From a virus, in IMG/VR virus record IMGVR_UViG_3300029448_000426, positions 1 to 24,306 of that record: DNA of 24,306 nucleotides. One strand, given 5' to 3'. The position numbers and the translations under genes are program-made. The notes under the pieces were generated by a model. That model was not told where the DNA came from, made no database searches, and was given only the letters and a program-made list of their open reading frames with translations. Positions 8,828 through 15,776 of the stretch are shown piece after piece (positions within the stretch are counted from its first letter, which is position 1; every line of letters begins with the position of its first letter).

Positions 8828-9865
8828 ATGGCAGATAAACCAACATGGGGAGAGTTGAGACATCCAAAGATGCGAGAGAATCCTGATCGCATGGAAGTCT
8901 TTCTTGAAAAGGTAAAAGAAGGCGATGAGTTTGCCACTAACCAAGGGAAGTTCACTATCAGTAAGAGTGAATACGATAAGATAGTTAAAATATTTTTAAC
9001 ACCTAAACTCAAAGTTGGAGGTGTTCCGATTAGAGGAAAACTAGGTAGTAAACTAGTTGATATCAAATATCCCAAAGAGTTTCTTAAAACGCCTGAGTTT
9101 GGTGGTAAAGGTGCTGGTTCTACTGTTCGTGACGAAGATCGTGCACTTGCAAATCTAAACAAACAGTTGAGAGAGATACTCAATGAAGAACGAGTTAATT
9201 TTATTCATATAAAGGTAAAGGGTTTGTCAAAACCTATTAAGTGCGCTAAGTTTGTTTCCACACCAGGCACACCAAAGTCTGATTTCCACGTAGAAGATTT
9301 AGATGGAAACATGACAATGTTTATTTCACACAAAGGTGCTAAGTTTTCAGCCAGTGGTGAGCTAAAGTCTTTTGGACAGCAGTATGGTGGTTTAACAGAC
9401 AAAGGAACAAAAAACGCATATCGATTAAGCCGAGAACTAAAAGACTTTCTTGAGGCAGTTGCAAAAGATCACTCAACCAGAAATGGGTATGGTGTTCCTG
9501 CCGATTTCCGTAAAACTGGTATGTCAAAAGGTGAACCTTCTTATTCAAGAGCAGTTAAAGACAAATCTGTAGTATTAAAAGCAATCTATGGCATTGACTT
9601 CGGAAAGAAAAGAGGGGTCGAAAACGTTGATGAATATCATGTTGGTAAGATGGTTATTAAAAAAATAAATGGCATGTATGAAATTCAATCAGATTTTAAA
9701 AAGAACAATGGAGACTTACCTTCATCTGGCTCAAAGTTTCAGGCTTTCTACCACGCACGATTCACTGCTGATTCTAAACCAGTGATTCAAGGAAATCTAT
9801 ATCTTAGAACACGATTCTTGATTGTACCTCGTGCAATGGTGCCACGCAGTACGATATATGTCTAG
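8828..9865 (+). CDS. Conserved phage protein of unknown function, possible nuclease fold
   Basis: 345 residues, not assignable to a T4 gene. An N-terminal ~55 residues (EVFLEKVKEGDEFATNQGKF) precede a KTPEFGGKGAGS motif at residues 87-98 and a helical stretch at 101-120. The centre holds PGTPKSDFHVEDLDGN, then MTMFISHKG at 163-170, and SFGQQYGG at 181-188. I recall this order of motifs from other marine phage proteins of unknown function. The spacing of Asp152 and Asp157 to Ser167-x-Lys169 is reminiscent of a degenerate PD-(D/E)xK site, but that is only an inference. It lies between gp4 and a probable gp2, both of which act on the filled head or DNA end, so a packaging or head-completion role would fit. 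No good ribosome binding site precedes the ATG. Confidence 0.8.
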   Translation: MADKPTWGELRHPKMRENPDRMEVFLEKVKEGDEFATNQGKFTISKSEYDKIVKIFLTPKLKVGGVPIRGKLGSKLVDIKYPKEFLKTPEFGGKGAGSTVRDEDRALANLNKQLREILNEERVNFIHIKVKGLSKPIKCAKFVSTPGTPKSDFHVEDLDGNMTMFISHKGAKFSASGELKSFGQQYGGLTDKGTKNAYRLSRELKDFLEAVAKDHSTRNGYGVPADFRKTGMSKGEPSYSRAVKDKSVVLKAIYGIDFGKKRGVENVDEYHVGKMVIKKINGMYEIQSDFKKNNGDLPSSGSKFQAFYHARFTADSKPVIQGNLYLRTRFLIVPRAMVPRSTIYV

Positions 9866-9872
9866 TTTTTCT

Positions 9873-9880
9873 TATAAATA
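9873..9880 (+). promoter_or_regulatory. T4-type late promoter (TATAAATA) before the gp2-like gene
   Basis: An exact TATAAATA in the 20-nt gap before the next gene. Five nucleotides lie between it and the ATG at 9886, so +1 would fall on the start codon itself. No Shine-Dalgarno sequence is present, consistent with a leaderless late mRNA. Confidence 0.65.
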
Positions 9881-9885
9881 GATGT

Positions 9886-10464
9886 ATGGCGACGTTTAAA
9901 GATAAGGTTCAAGCTGCAGCATTTAAAGCTGGTGTTCAGAAAAATACCTCTGACAGTTTAGCATGGTTTCGTAAAAATTTACGAGCCATGAAGAGAGTTA
10001 ATCGACGCCAACTCTTAAAGGACGATGACTATAGTTTAGTAAAACGATTTCTTCCCGGCAGAGTATATATGTTTTATTATGATCCAAAGGGGAAGAAAGA
10101 ACTTCCATATTATGATAGATTCCCTTTAGTCGTGATGGTAAAAAAGGCAAAGGGCGGGTTTTATGGATTGAATCTACATTACCTTCCGCCTATTTTACGA
10201 GCTCGACTGTTTGACGCATTACAGGATTTCAAAGTAGGCACAGGTCAGACAGAAAGATTAAGAATTACATACAGTAGGTTAAAAGGTGCAAGTAAGACAA
10301 AATTTTTTAAACCTTGTTTTAAACATTATCTAATGAATCATGTTGATTCACGAATTGTACAAGTGCCATCTTCGGAGTGGGACTATACACTATTCTTACC
10401 AAGTGAGAGCTTTGCGAAAGCATCTGTAAGTAAGGTTTGGAAAGATTCAAGGAAGATGATATGA
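9886..10464 (+). CDS. Probable gp2-like DNA end protector / head protein
   Basis: 192 residues (T4 gp2 is 274). The core reads FLPGRVYMFYYDPKGKKELP, then YYDRFPLVVMV and GFYGLNLHYLPPILRARLFD around residues 55-110, a pattern I associate with proteins annotated as gp2-type DNA end protectors in marine T4-like phages. In T4, gp2 binds the ends of packaged DNA and guards them from RecBCD after injection; gene 2 lies next to gene 4 there, and here the two are separated by one gene. The N terminus is rich in Lys and Arg. The stop overlaps the next ATG (ATGA). The structural/head context is firm; the gp2 name is tentative. Confidence 0.6.
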   Translation: MATFKDKVQAAAFKAGVQKNTSDSLAWFRKNLRAMKRVNRRQLLKDDDYSLVKRFLPGRVYMFYYDPKGKKELPYYDRFPLVVMVKKAKGGFYGLNLHYLPPILRARLFDALQDFKVGTGQTERLRITYSRLKGASKTKFFKPCFKHYLMNHVDSRIVQVPSSEWDYTLFLPSESFAKASVSKVWKDSRKMI

Positions 10465-11150
10465 GTTTTATTAATAACATAAAAAATGCTGTCAATCCTA
10501 CAAGAATAGATGATTTTAAATCAATCTTTTCTAAAAGAGGTGGAGCTGCTCAACCGAATCGGTTTGCAATCTTTATGACACCACCTTCACAAACTCTTCT
10601 TGACTTTGACTTACAAGGTGCTGCATCGCAACTTCTTTCAGGTTCTTTTGAACCAACTAGTTTTATTAACGATCCGCGGGATATAGCCTTACTATGTGAA
10701 AGCTGTAGTATCCCAGGCAAACAAGTCACAACTGTAGACTACTCTGACTATAGACAACCTATTAAACTTCCAAATGGTTATATCAATACAGACGTTGATT
10801 TTACGTTTCTTCTTACAAATGATTTTTATATCCGAAAGATGTTTGATAAGTGGGTCGATGCTATCATTCCAAGAAACAGCTACAGAGTCAACTACCGCAA
10901 TGAATATTCGACAGATGTTGTTATTCAACAATTGAATCGAGAGAATGTTCCTGTGTATGGTGTTAGACTTACTAATGCTTTTCCTATCACTCTAAACGCG
11001 GTTGAACTAAGTAACGCCTCAACCGATGAAATATCAAAAGTAACAGTTACATTGGCATACGAAGATTACTTCCCTGAAAAACCAATCAAGTCAGCATTGT
11101 CTAGCATTGACAATGTTATTGGTGGTATTAGAACGGGCGGTATCATTTAA
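10461..11150 (+). CDS. Tail-tube-fold protein, probable gp54-like tube initiator
   Basis: 229 residues from the ATG at 10461, which overlaps the previous stop (ATGA) and has AAGGAAG 7 nt upstream; an upstream TTG at 10437 would add eight residues but has no ribosome binding site. The segment QPNRFAIFMTPPSQ, then ALLCESCSIPGKQVTTVDYS, FTFLLTNDFYIRKMFDKWVD and the final KVTVTLAYEDYFPEKP is the beta-barrel pattern shared by T4 gp19, gp48 and gp54. With gp48 encoded nearby and gp26 directly downstream, the gp54 role (joining baseplate to the first tube ring) is more likely than the main tube protein gp19, usually encoded next to gp18. Which of the two it is cannot be settled here. Confidence 0.7.
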   Translation: MSFINNIKNAVNPTRIDDFKSIFSKRGGAAQPNRFAIFMTPPSQTLLDFDLQGAASQLLSGSFEPTSFINDPRDIALLCESCSIPGKQVTTVDYSDYRQPIKLPNGYINTDVDFTFLLTNDFYIRKMFDKWVDAIIPRNSYRVNYRNEYSTDVVIQQLNRENVPVYGVRLTNAFPITLNAVELSNASTDEISKVTVTLAYEDYFPEKPIKSALSSIDNVIGGIRTGGII

Positions 11151-11166
11151 ATAATATGGAGTTATT

Positions 11167-11859
11167 ATGGCACTACCAAAAATAGAAACACCAAAGTACA
11201 ACATACAATTACCATCGACAGGAAAGAACGTTGAGTTCAGACCTTTCCTTGTAAAAGAAGAGAAGATTCTTCTTATCGCACAAGAGTCAAACGACCAAAA
11301 ACAAATGATTAGAGCAATTACAGATGTTATCGAATCATGCACGTTTGGTAAGTTAGACGTACATTCGCTGACATCATACGATTTCGAGTATCTCTTTTTA
11401 CAGATCAGAGGCAAGAGTGTGGGCGAGAGAATCGAGCTCGAAGTAAAGTGTAAAGACTGTAAAGAAATAAGTCTAGTTGAAGTGATTATTGACGAAATAC
11501 AAATCCAACGGCCAGAAGAAGAACCCAGCAATCAGATACAGATTACACCTACAGTTGGGATGACACTTAAGCCTGTTTCGTTAAACAAACTAGTACAAAT
11601 TGATGAAAATAATTTAAACAGTGTTATATCAAGTGTTATTGAATCTATTTACGATGACGATAATGTCTATCCGATTGAAGAAGTGGATGATAAGGAGTTA
11701 GGTGAGTTTATCGATTCATTAAGTCGTAGTACAATGAGTCAGATTGAAACCTATATTGCAAATCAACCAAAACTTTCGCATACTATCGAATGGACTTGTA
11801 GAAAATGTGAACAACATAATAAATATGTTGTGGAGGGTCTGGCTAGTTTTTTTACCTAA
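11167..11859 (+). CDS. 26: Baseplate hub assembly protein gp26 (upstream frameshift partner)
   Basis: 230 residues (T4 gp26 is 208). The N terminus MALPKIETPKYNIQLPS, FRPFLVKEEKILLIAQES and SLTSYDFEYLFLQIRGKSVG are characteristic of the T4 baseplate gp26 family. Two CxxC pairs, Cys95/Cys98 and Cys211/Cys214, could hold a metal ion. A GGAG ribosome binding site lies 7 nt upstream. The last codons read AGT TTT TTT ACC TAA, so the gene ends on a run of seven T that forms a T_TTT_TTT slippery site; a -1 slip would replace Thr230 by a 61-residue extension with the gp51-like sequence. Its place just before the tape measure gene matches the tail-assembly chaperone pair of lambda-type phages. It is probably an assembly factor and not a major virion component. 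Confidence 0.92.
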   Translation: MALPKIETPKYNIQLPSTGKNVEFRPFLVKEEKILLIAQESNDQKQMIRAITDVIESCTFGKLDVHSLTSYDFEYLFLQIRGKSVGERIELEVKCKDCKEISLVEVIIDEIQIQRPEEEPSNQIQITPTVGMTLKPVSLNKLVQIDENNLNSVISSVIESIYDDDNVYPIEEVDDKELGEFIDSLSRSTMSQIETYIANQPKLSHTIEWTCRKCEQHNKYVVEGLASFFT

Positions 11860-11964
11860 GCATTTCCCATGAGAGTCTGGCGAACTATTACCAGACCAAC
11901 TTTGCTATGATGCAACACCATAATTATAGCTTAAGTGAATTAGATAGTCTGATGCCATGGGAAA
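11832..11964 (+). promoter_or_regulatory. Programmed -1 frameshift signal (SD-like, slippery T7, downstream stem)
   Basis: Three elements of a bacterial -1 frameshift site occur in order. GGAGGG at 11832-11837 is a Shine-Dalgarno-like stimulator, 9 nt before the slip site. T_TTT_TTT at 11847-11853 is in the correct phase with gp26 codons. Nine nucleotides later, TTTCCCATG (11863-11871) is exactly complementary to CATGGGAAA (11956-11964); the loop holds a smaller hairpin GTCTGG/CCAGAC (11875-11880 with 11891-11896). The -1 frame stays open from 11853 to the TAG at 12036. Elements are seen; frameshifting itself is inferred. Confidence 0.8.
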
Positions 11965-12038
11965 AAGAGATATATGTCTCACTATTGATAACACACTTAG
12001 AAGAAGAGAAAGAAAGGCTTGAGAAGCAAAAGGGTTAG
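11853..12038 (+). CDS. 51: gp51-like hub assembly peptide, -1 frame extension of gp26
   Basis: Read in the -1 frame from the slippery site, 61 residues follow gp26 residue 229, giving a 290-residue fusion. The stretch ESLANYYQTNFAMMQHHNYS, then LSELDSLMPWEKEIYVSLLI and a charged EEEKERLEKQKG end, resembles the short gp51-like protein found after gp26 in marine T4-like phages. A separate start is possible at 11907 or 11910 (43 residues), but no Shine-Dalgarno sequence precedes either ATG and the protein-like sequence begins upstream of them, which favours the fusion. By analogy with lambda gpG and gpGT, the extended form would bring the tape measure to the tube. It ends 3 nt before the tape measure gene. 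Confidence 0.78.
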   Translation, partial: YLSISHESLANYYQTNFAMMQHHNYSLSELDSLMPWEKEIYVSLLITHLEEEKERLEKQKG

Positions 12039-12041
12039 GAA

Positions 12042-13595
12042 ATGAGTGTAACAAATACAAGTAAAGCAATCATGGGTCTCACACAAGAGATTCGTGAACA
12101 AAACGCATCTACTAAAAACAATGAGTTACAGAATGAAGAGAATCGTCGCGAAATGATCGAGTTATTAAGTGAGATTCGCGATAACCTTGCTGGAGGTGGA
12201 GTTTCCACACCCGATCTTGCCCCACTCGATGAAAAAAAGGGTTTTGGTCTCAACCTTTCTAAGTTTCTAAAAGTACCTATAGCACAAGTTCTTGGTGTAT
12301 TAGTTGCATCTATTGCTTTTATTCCAGGCCTTGTCATTGGCTTTTTTGAAGGTCTTGGCTCAGTTCTTAAAAAATTATTTCCTAAAACTACTAAGAAAAT
12401 AACAGACCTCTTCACTAGAATCAAAACGTTTTTTACTAATATTATTGCTCGTTTTAAAGATATAGGTAAATTAGTAAAAGGTCGCGCAAGTGGTATCGTA
12501 AAAAGTGTTAAAAACTTTTTTCAGCCAATCTCCAATTTCTTTAAGGCACTTAAGGGTAGAGTTCTAAACAATCCTGTTATTAAAAATATTAGTAAGTTTG
12601 CTAAAAACTTAGGTAGAGACTTTAGTAAACTAGGTAAAACACTTAAAGCTCTTCGTGGTGGAGCCGGCCCCGGCACCGGTTTAATAACTAGAATTATTAA
12701 ACCCTTTAAAACTTTCGGAAGTGTAATACAAAGATTCTTTTCTCCGTTTCAAAAATTCCTTGGAACTGCTGGAAAATTTGCTCCGAAGTTCTTTAAAGCT
12801 GGTAAAATTTTAGGTAGGATTGGAGGTAAACTTTTTCTACCACTTACAATTATTATGGGCATAGTCGATGGCATTAAAGGATTTATCAACACTACATCCG
12901 ATGCTAGTACAAGTGCAGGAGCATTTGTAGATAAGTTAGGTGGAGCAGTTACTGGTATTATTAACGGAATTATTGGAATGCCACTTGACCTTCTTAAAGA
13001 TGGAGTTGCTTGGTTAATGGGTAAGTTTGGGTTTACCGAAGAAGCTGATGCGTTGAAAGAATTTAGCTTCCAAGATCAGATTTCAAATATAATCGGTACG
13101 ATGTTTGATTTTGTACAAAAAGCAGTTGATGGTATTGTCGAATTCTTTCAAGACCCAGTAGGTAATATAAAAACAGCATTTGCTAGTATGAAAAATATGG
13201 GTGAAGAGTTTCTTAAAAAAATATTACGAGCAATATTACCTCCGGCCGAGCTTTTTAAATTTAAAACGCCAGATGTTAATATACTTGGTAAACAATTTGG
13301 TGGTACAGAAGTCAATCTAAATCCCATCCCCGCTTCTTTATATGACTTTGCTAATACACCCGCTCCTACCCAAAACGATAGCGGTGCTAAAATGTCTGCA
13401 GCTCAAACAGGTGTCGAAAACGCACAAGACGAAGTTCAAGCAGCAACACAACAAAGAGCTATACCTGTGGTTGTACGAGAAACACCTGCTTCAACGAATG
13501 GAGCTCCATCTAGTGTCGTAATGAATAATGTAAGTGGCGAAAGAAATTCTGCTATTTCTAAACAAGTTCAAGCTGAAGAAGCAATGGCCTTTTAA
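12042..13595 (+). CDS. Probable tail tape measure protein (gp29 position)
   Basis: 517 residues (T4 gp29 is 590). It follows the gp26/gp51 pair directly, the place of the tape measure gene in tailed phages. The N terminus is a charged helix (NNELQNEENRREMIELLSEI, ~24-43), then a strongly hydrophobic stretch (QVLGVLVASIAFIPGLVIGF, ~82-101), a long basic region rich in Phe and Lys with repeated FxKxFK and KNFF patterns, a second hydrophobic block (FLPLTIIMGIVDGI, then GAVTGIINGIIGMPLDLL) and a polar Gln/Ala/Thr-rich C terminus. This mix of helix and membrane-active segments is typical of tape measures that insert in the inner membrane. No clear gp29 motif was seen, so the call rests on position, size and composition. 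Confidence 0.7.
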   Translation: MSVTNTSKAIMGLTQEIREQNASTKNNELQNEENRREMIELLSEIRDNLAGGGVSTPDLAPLDEKKGFGLNLSKFLKVPIAQVLGVLVASIAFIPGLVIGFFEGLGSVLKKLFPKTTKKITDLFTRIKTFFTNIIARFKDIGKLVKGRASGIVKSVKNFFQPISNFFKALKGRVLNNPVIKNISKFAKNLGRDFSKLGKTLKALRGGAGPGTGLITRIIKPFKTFGSVIQRFFSPFQKFLGTAGKFAPKFFKAGKILGRIGGKLFLPLTIIMGIVDGIKGFINTTSDASTSAGAFVDKLGGAVTGIINGIIGMPLDLLKDGVAWLMGKFGFTEEADALKEFSFQDQISNIIGTMFDFVQKAVDGIVEFFQDPVGNIKTAFASMKNMGEEFLKKILRAILPPAELFKFKTPDVNILGKQFGGTEVNLNPIPASLYDFANTPAPTQNDSGAKMSAAQTGVENAQDEVQAATQQRAIPVVVRETPASTNGAPSSVVMNNVSGERNSAISKQVQAEEAMAF

Positions 13596-13601
13596 ATAAA
13601 A

Positions 13602-13626
13602 AAGAGGTCACAATCTGTGACCTCTT
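13602..13626. terminator. Bidirectional terminator between tape measure gene and gp32
   Basis: A perfect 10-bp inverted repeat, AAGAGGTCAC at 13602-13611 with GTGACCTCTT at 13617-13626, loop AATCT. It sits between convergent genes. On the minus strand it is followed by a U-rich run (TTTTTTATTTAAAA), a good rho-independent signal for gp32; on the plus strand the tail is CCCGTTTTC, weaker. Confidence 0.88.
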
Positions 13627-13643
13627 CCCGTTTTCAAACTAAG

Positions 13644-14579
13644 TTAGTCTTGCTGGGCGAGTTTTGCAAAATAACTTAATGCATCATCATCATCATTACT
13701 AGTAGTATTCACTTCTTCTGAACCAGATTCGGGTGCATCTGATACAGTTGGTTGTTGACTAACAGGAGCAGGTGCATCAACTACTGCTTCCGTTGTCTCA
13801 TTCAATTCAGCTGTTTGATCCAATGTAAGACCTACAGAGGCAGCTTCATCACCAAGTACTTCAAACAACTTACGTTGTAGATCAGCGTATGATTTGAAGT
13901 TCTTTGGATCAACGAATTCCTGTAAAGAATTCAGTTCATTATATACCTTCTCCAGAGCAGCGTCATCACCATTAATGAACGGTGCTGGTGCAGAGAATTC
14001 TGATTTATCGTAGTTACGATAACCTTCAACGTTGCGAATCTTCAACTTGAATTCGGCACCACCCCAAAAATCAAATGGGTTTACTGGTGTTTCATCTTCA
14101 AACTGCGGTTGCATTACATCCATAATCTTGTCAAAGATTTTCTTACCATACTTGTATAGAAAAACCTTGCCTTCGTTTTCGGGATTAGCCGAGTCAGTTA
14201 CGACATAGATGTTTGATACATGGTGTAGACGACGTTTACGAGCTCGTGCGAGTTCTTTGTCTTCATCGCGACCAGTATTCCACAAGTAAGAATTCATTTC
14301 ACTAACAGGGTCTTTTTGACCAACTGATGTGAGTGAGTTCTCAATATACCACCGACCTGTTGGGCCCTTAAACCCATGATCCCAATAGCGTACCCAAGGT
14401 AAGTCTTCACCCTTACCAGCAGGAAGGAATCGAATAACGGCATAACCGTTACCAGCCTTGTCTACAGTGGGAGTCCAGAAGCCATCGTTACCGTATGACT
14501 TATCAGTGGTTGTTTCAGCAGCCTTTCGGAGTTTATCCATCGCGGCTTCACGATTTGCTTTTAATGCTTCGAATGACAT
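13644..14579 (-). CDS. 32: Single-stranded DNA-binding protein gp32, cysteine-free
   Basis: 311 residues (T4 gp32 is 301). Gp32 coats single-stranded DNA in replication, recombination and repair. The N-terminal basic helix (FEALKANREAAMDKLRKAA) is the cooperativity domain. The OB-fold core shows GYAVIRFLPAGKGEDLPWVR, WYIENSLTSVGQKDPVSEMN and NEGKVFLYKYGKKIFDKIMD, all gp32 hallmarks. The C terminus is acidic (NDDDDALSYFAKL), the usual docking site for partners. There is no cysteine anywhere, so the zinc site of T4 gp32 (three Cys and one His) is missing; the zinc-loop region is replaced by a basic ARARKRRLHH stretch. A TAGGAGA ribosome binding site and a sigma-70-like promoter precede it. The short A/T-rich leader could be an autoregulatory target as in T4 (inference). 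Confidence 0.95.
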   Translation of the reverse strand: MSFEALKANREAAMDKLRKAAETTTDKSYGNDGFWTPTVDKAGNGYAVIRFLPAGKGEDLPWVRYWDHGFKGPTGRWYIENSLTSVGQKDPVSEMNSYLWNTGRDEDKELARARKRRLHHVSNIYVVTDSANPENEGKVFLYKYGKKIFDKIMDVMQPQFEDETPVNPFDFWGGAEFKLKIRNVEGYRNYDKSEFSAPAPFINGDDAALEKVYNELNSLQEFVDPKNFKSYADLQRKLFEVLGDEAASVGLTLDQTAELNETTEAVVDAPAPVSQQPTVSDAPESGSEEVNTTSNDDDDALSYFAKLAQQD

Positions 14580-14619
14580 ATCATTCTCCTATAGTTAATA
14601 TTGCAGTGAGTTTTGTATT

Positions 14620-15240
14620 TCAATTATATGTTTGTATATTATCACAAGAAACGAGTGGTGTCAATACTTTAATAGAAATATTTGCCATCTTTTCAAGTGA
14701 AATTGTATTATTGTATTCTAGTATCTTTCGATATTTATATACTTTATCGCGTGACTGCATGTACACACCTAGCGGATCGTTCACTTTTTTCAACGGATAT
14801 CTTTTCTTTAGAATCATCTCAAAGATGACAAGAGTTTCGATATCAAGCACTTCACTCATGTACATATCATACAACAACGTTCCGTTAAACAAATCGTTAA
14901 ACCGCATCCCGCGTTCAGTGGCTTCCTCTAGAATTTTTGTAAGATTGTTATTAAAGATATAACTGATTGACTCCATCTTGGTTCTCCAATCAAAGTAATT
15001 CTGATTACTCATTTCAGATGGCCAAGTGTCTTCTTGTAAAAAGTTAGCAGTATAAAAATTTATTAAGTCTTCTTTTTTACGATACACACTTGCAAACTTT
15101 TCGTAGAAGTATCGTTCCTTCTTCATCTCAAACGAAGCAGGTGATACTCGTGACTTGAAGTTATACTTTGTGGCATCATAGTCCGTACTAAAGTGTAACC
15201 TCAACGAGTTGTATAGTTGGTATGCCTCGAATCCGTTCAT
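14620..15240 (-). CDS. 59: Helicase loader gp59
   Basis: 206 residues (T4 gp59 is 217). Gp59 loads the gp41 helicase on gp32-covered forked DNA. The N terminus (MNGFEAYQLYNSLRLHFS, then YDATKYNFKSRVSPASFEMK and RYFYEKFASVYRKKEDLINF) follows the T4 gp59 pattern of KYDVIKYN-type and RR-KYFF-type segments. The C-terminal half has FNDLFNGTLLYDMYMSEVLD and YKYRKILEYNNTISLEKM, again in T4 order. It starts on the ATGA that ends the parvulin gene and is followed by gp32, its partner, as in T4 (32-59-33 order). Confident. Confidence 0.92.
   Translation of the reverse strand: MNGFEAYQLYNSLRLHFSTDYDATKYNFKSRVSPASFEMKKERYFYEKFASVYRKKEDLINFYTANFLQEDTWPSEMSNQNYFDWRTKMESISYIFNNNLTKILEEATERGMRFNDLFNGTLLYDMYMSEVLDIETLVIFEMILKKRYPLKKVNDPLGVYMQSRDKVYKYRKILEYNNTISLEKMANISIKVLTPLVSCDNIQTYN
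14636..14664 (-). promoter_or_regulatory. Sigma-70-like promoter for gp32
   Basis: On the minus strand TTGACA (14659-14664) is followed after exactly 17 nt by TAATAT (14636-14641). It lies in the 3' end of gp59, about 57 nt before the gp32 start, leaving a leader of about 50 nt with a TAGGAGA ribosome binding site. The same -35, spacing and -10 occur before the hydrolase gene at 18023. Confidence 0.7.
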
Positions 15241-15512
15241 GCTTTATGATTAACTAGAATATAGTGATAACCACATTGTGTTTGTACGGGCCCCACAATC
15301 TTTCCAACTGGTGCTTCCCAAACGGCTTTATCAAATTCGGGTAGCATCTGCCCTGGCCCAAAGAATCCAAGATGACCACCCCGCTGTGCACTGGAACAGT
15401 CTGAATGTTTTTCAGCCATTTCAGTAAAGTTTTCTTCGGTGAGTTGATCTCTTAAATCAGTTGCTTCCTGTTCTGTACGAACTAATATGTGTTGTGCTGC
15501 TGCTTGCTTCAT
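15237..15512 (-). CDS. Parvulin-type peptidyl-prolyl cis-trans isomerase (PpiC/Par10-like)
   Basis: 91 residues, a complete stand-alone parvulin almost the size of E. coli Par10 (PpiC). The active-site set is present: His8 in AQHILV, Cys39 in KHSDCSSAQRGGHLG, Met56 and Phe60 in GPGQMLPEFDKAV, and His83 in QCGYHYILV. It has no signal peptide, so it should act in the cytoplasm, catalysing isomerisation of Xaa-Pro bonds. A clear AGGAGA ribosome binding site lies 7 nt upstream. It sits between gp33 and gp59, overlapping gp59 by ATGA, where T4 has no such gene. Possible clients are phage assembly or replication proteins, or host RNA polymerase partners; this is not shown by sequence. Acquisition from a bacterial host is the likely origin. 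Confidence 0.93.
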   Translation of the reverse strand: MKQAAAQHILVRTEQEATDLRDQLTEENFTEMAEKHSDCSSAQRGGHLGFFGPGQMLPEFDKAVWEAPVGKIVGPVQTQCGYHYILVNHKA

Positions 15513-15521
15513 AATAATCTC

Positions 15522-15776
15522 CTAAAATAAAGTTGCGGTTGTTCGTTTAATAATATTTCGATTCATTGCTTCTGCTTGAAGCTTTTCTTTCAATGGCCCT
15601 TTCCTTACAAGTTTTGCAACGTCTTCTGGTTCAAGTTCCATCTCTTTACATATCTCTACAATAGCTTCGGTGTATGACATCTTGTCATGTTCAACCAGAA
15701 AAGACGCTCTATTACTTAGTGTCTTAGGCGTTAGTACTGGCTTTACTATTGTTTGCGGACTACTACTCTGTTTCAT
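15522..15776 (-). CDS. 33: Late transcription coactivator gp33
   Basis: 84 residues (T4 gp33 is 112, marine relatives are shorter). Gp33 links RNA polymerase to the gp45 sliding clamp and activates late promoters. The core YTEAIVEICKEMELEPEDVA followed by GPLKEKLQAEAMNRNIIK at residues ~55-77 is the pattern of gp33 from cyanophage-type T4-like viruses. The C terminus ends in a hydrophobic Leu-Phe, where T4 late-transcription proteins carry a clamp-binding end. It overlaps the 3' end of the upstream gene by 14 nt and has an AAGGAAG ribosome binding site. Its presence fits the TATAAATA promoters in this window. Confidence 0.85.
   Translation of the reverse strand: MKQSSSPQTIVKPVLTPKTLSNRASFLVEHDKMSYTEAIVEICKEMELEPEDVAKLVRKGPLKEKLQAEAMNRNIIKRTTATLF

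Noticed and set aside
10437-10460. Upstream TTG start for the tail-tube-fold gene
   Set aside because: The ATG at 10461 has an AAGGAAG site at good distance and an ATGA overlap with the previous stop; TTG has neither.
14732-14739. TATAAATA on the minus strand inside gp59
   Set aside because: It lies inside the gene, encodes the conserved YKYRKIL stretch, and is about 150 nt from the next start; chance match in AT-rich coding DNA is likely.
14495-14962. 155-residue plus-strand frame opposite gp32 and gp59
   Set aside because: Its composition (Phe, Ser, Tyr, Ile rich) is that of an antisense shadow, and it has no ribosome binding site; both opposite genes are firmly identified.
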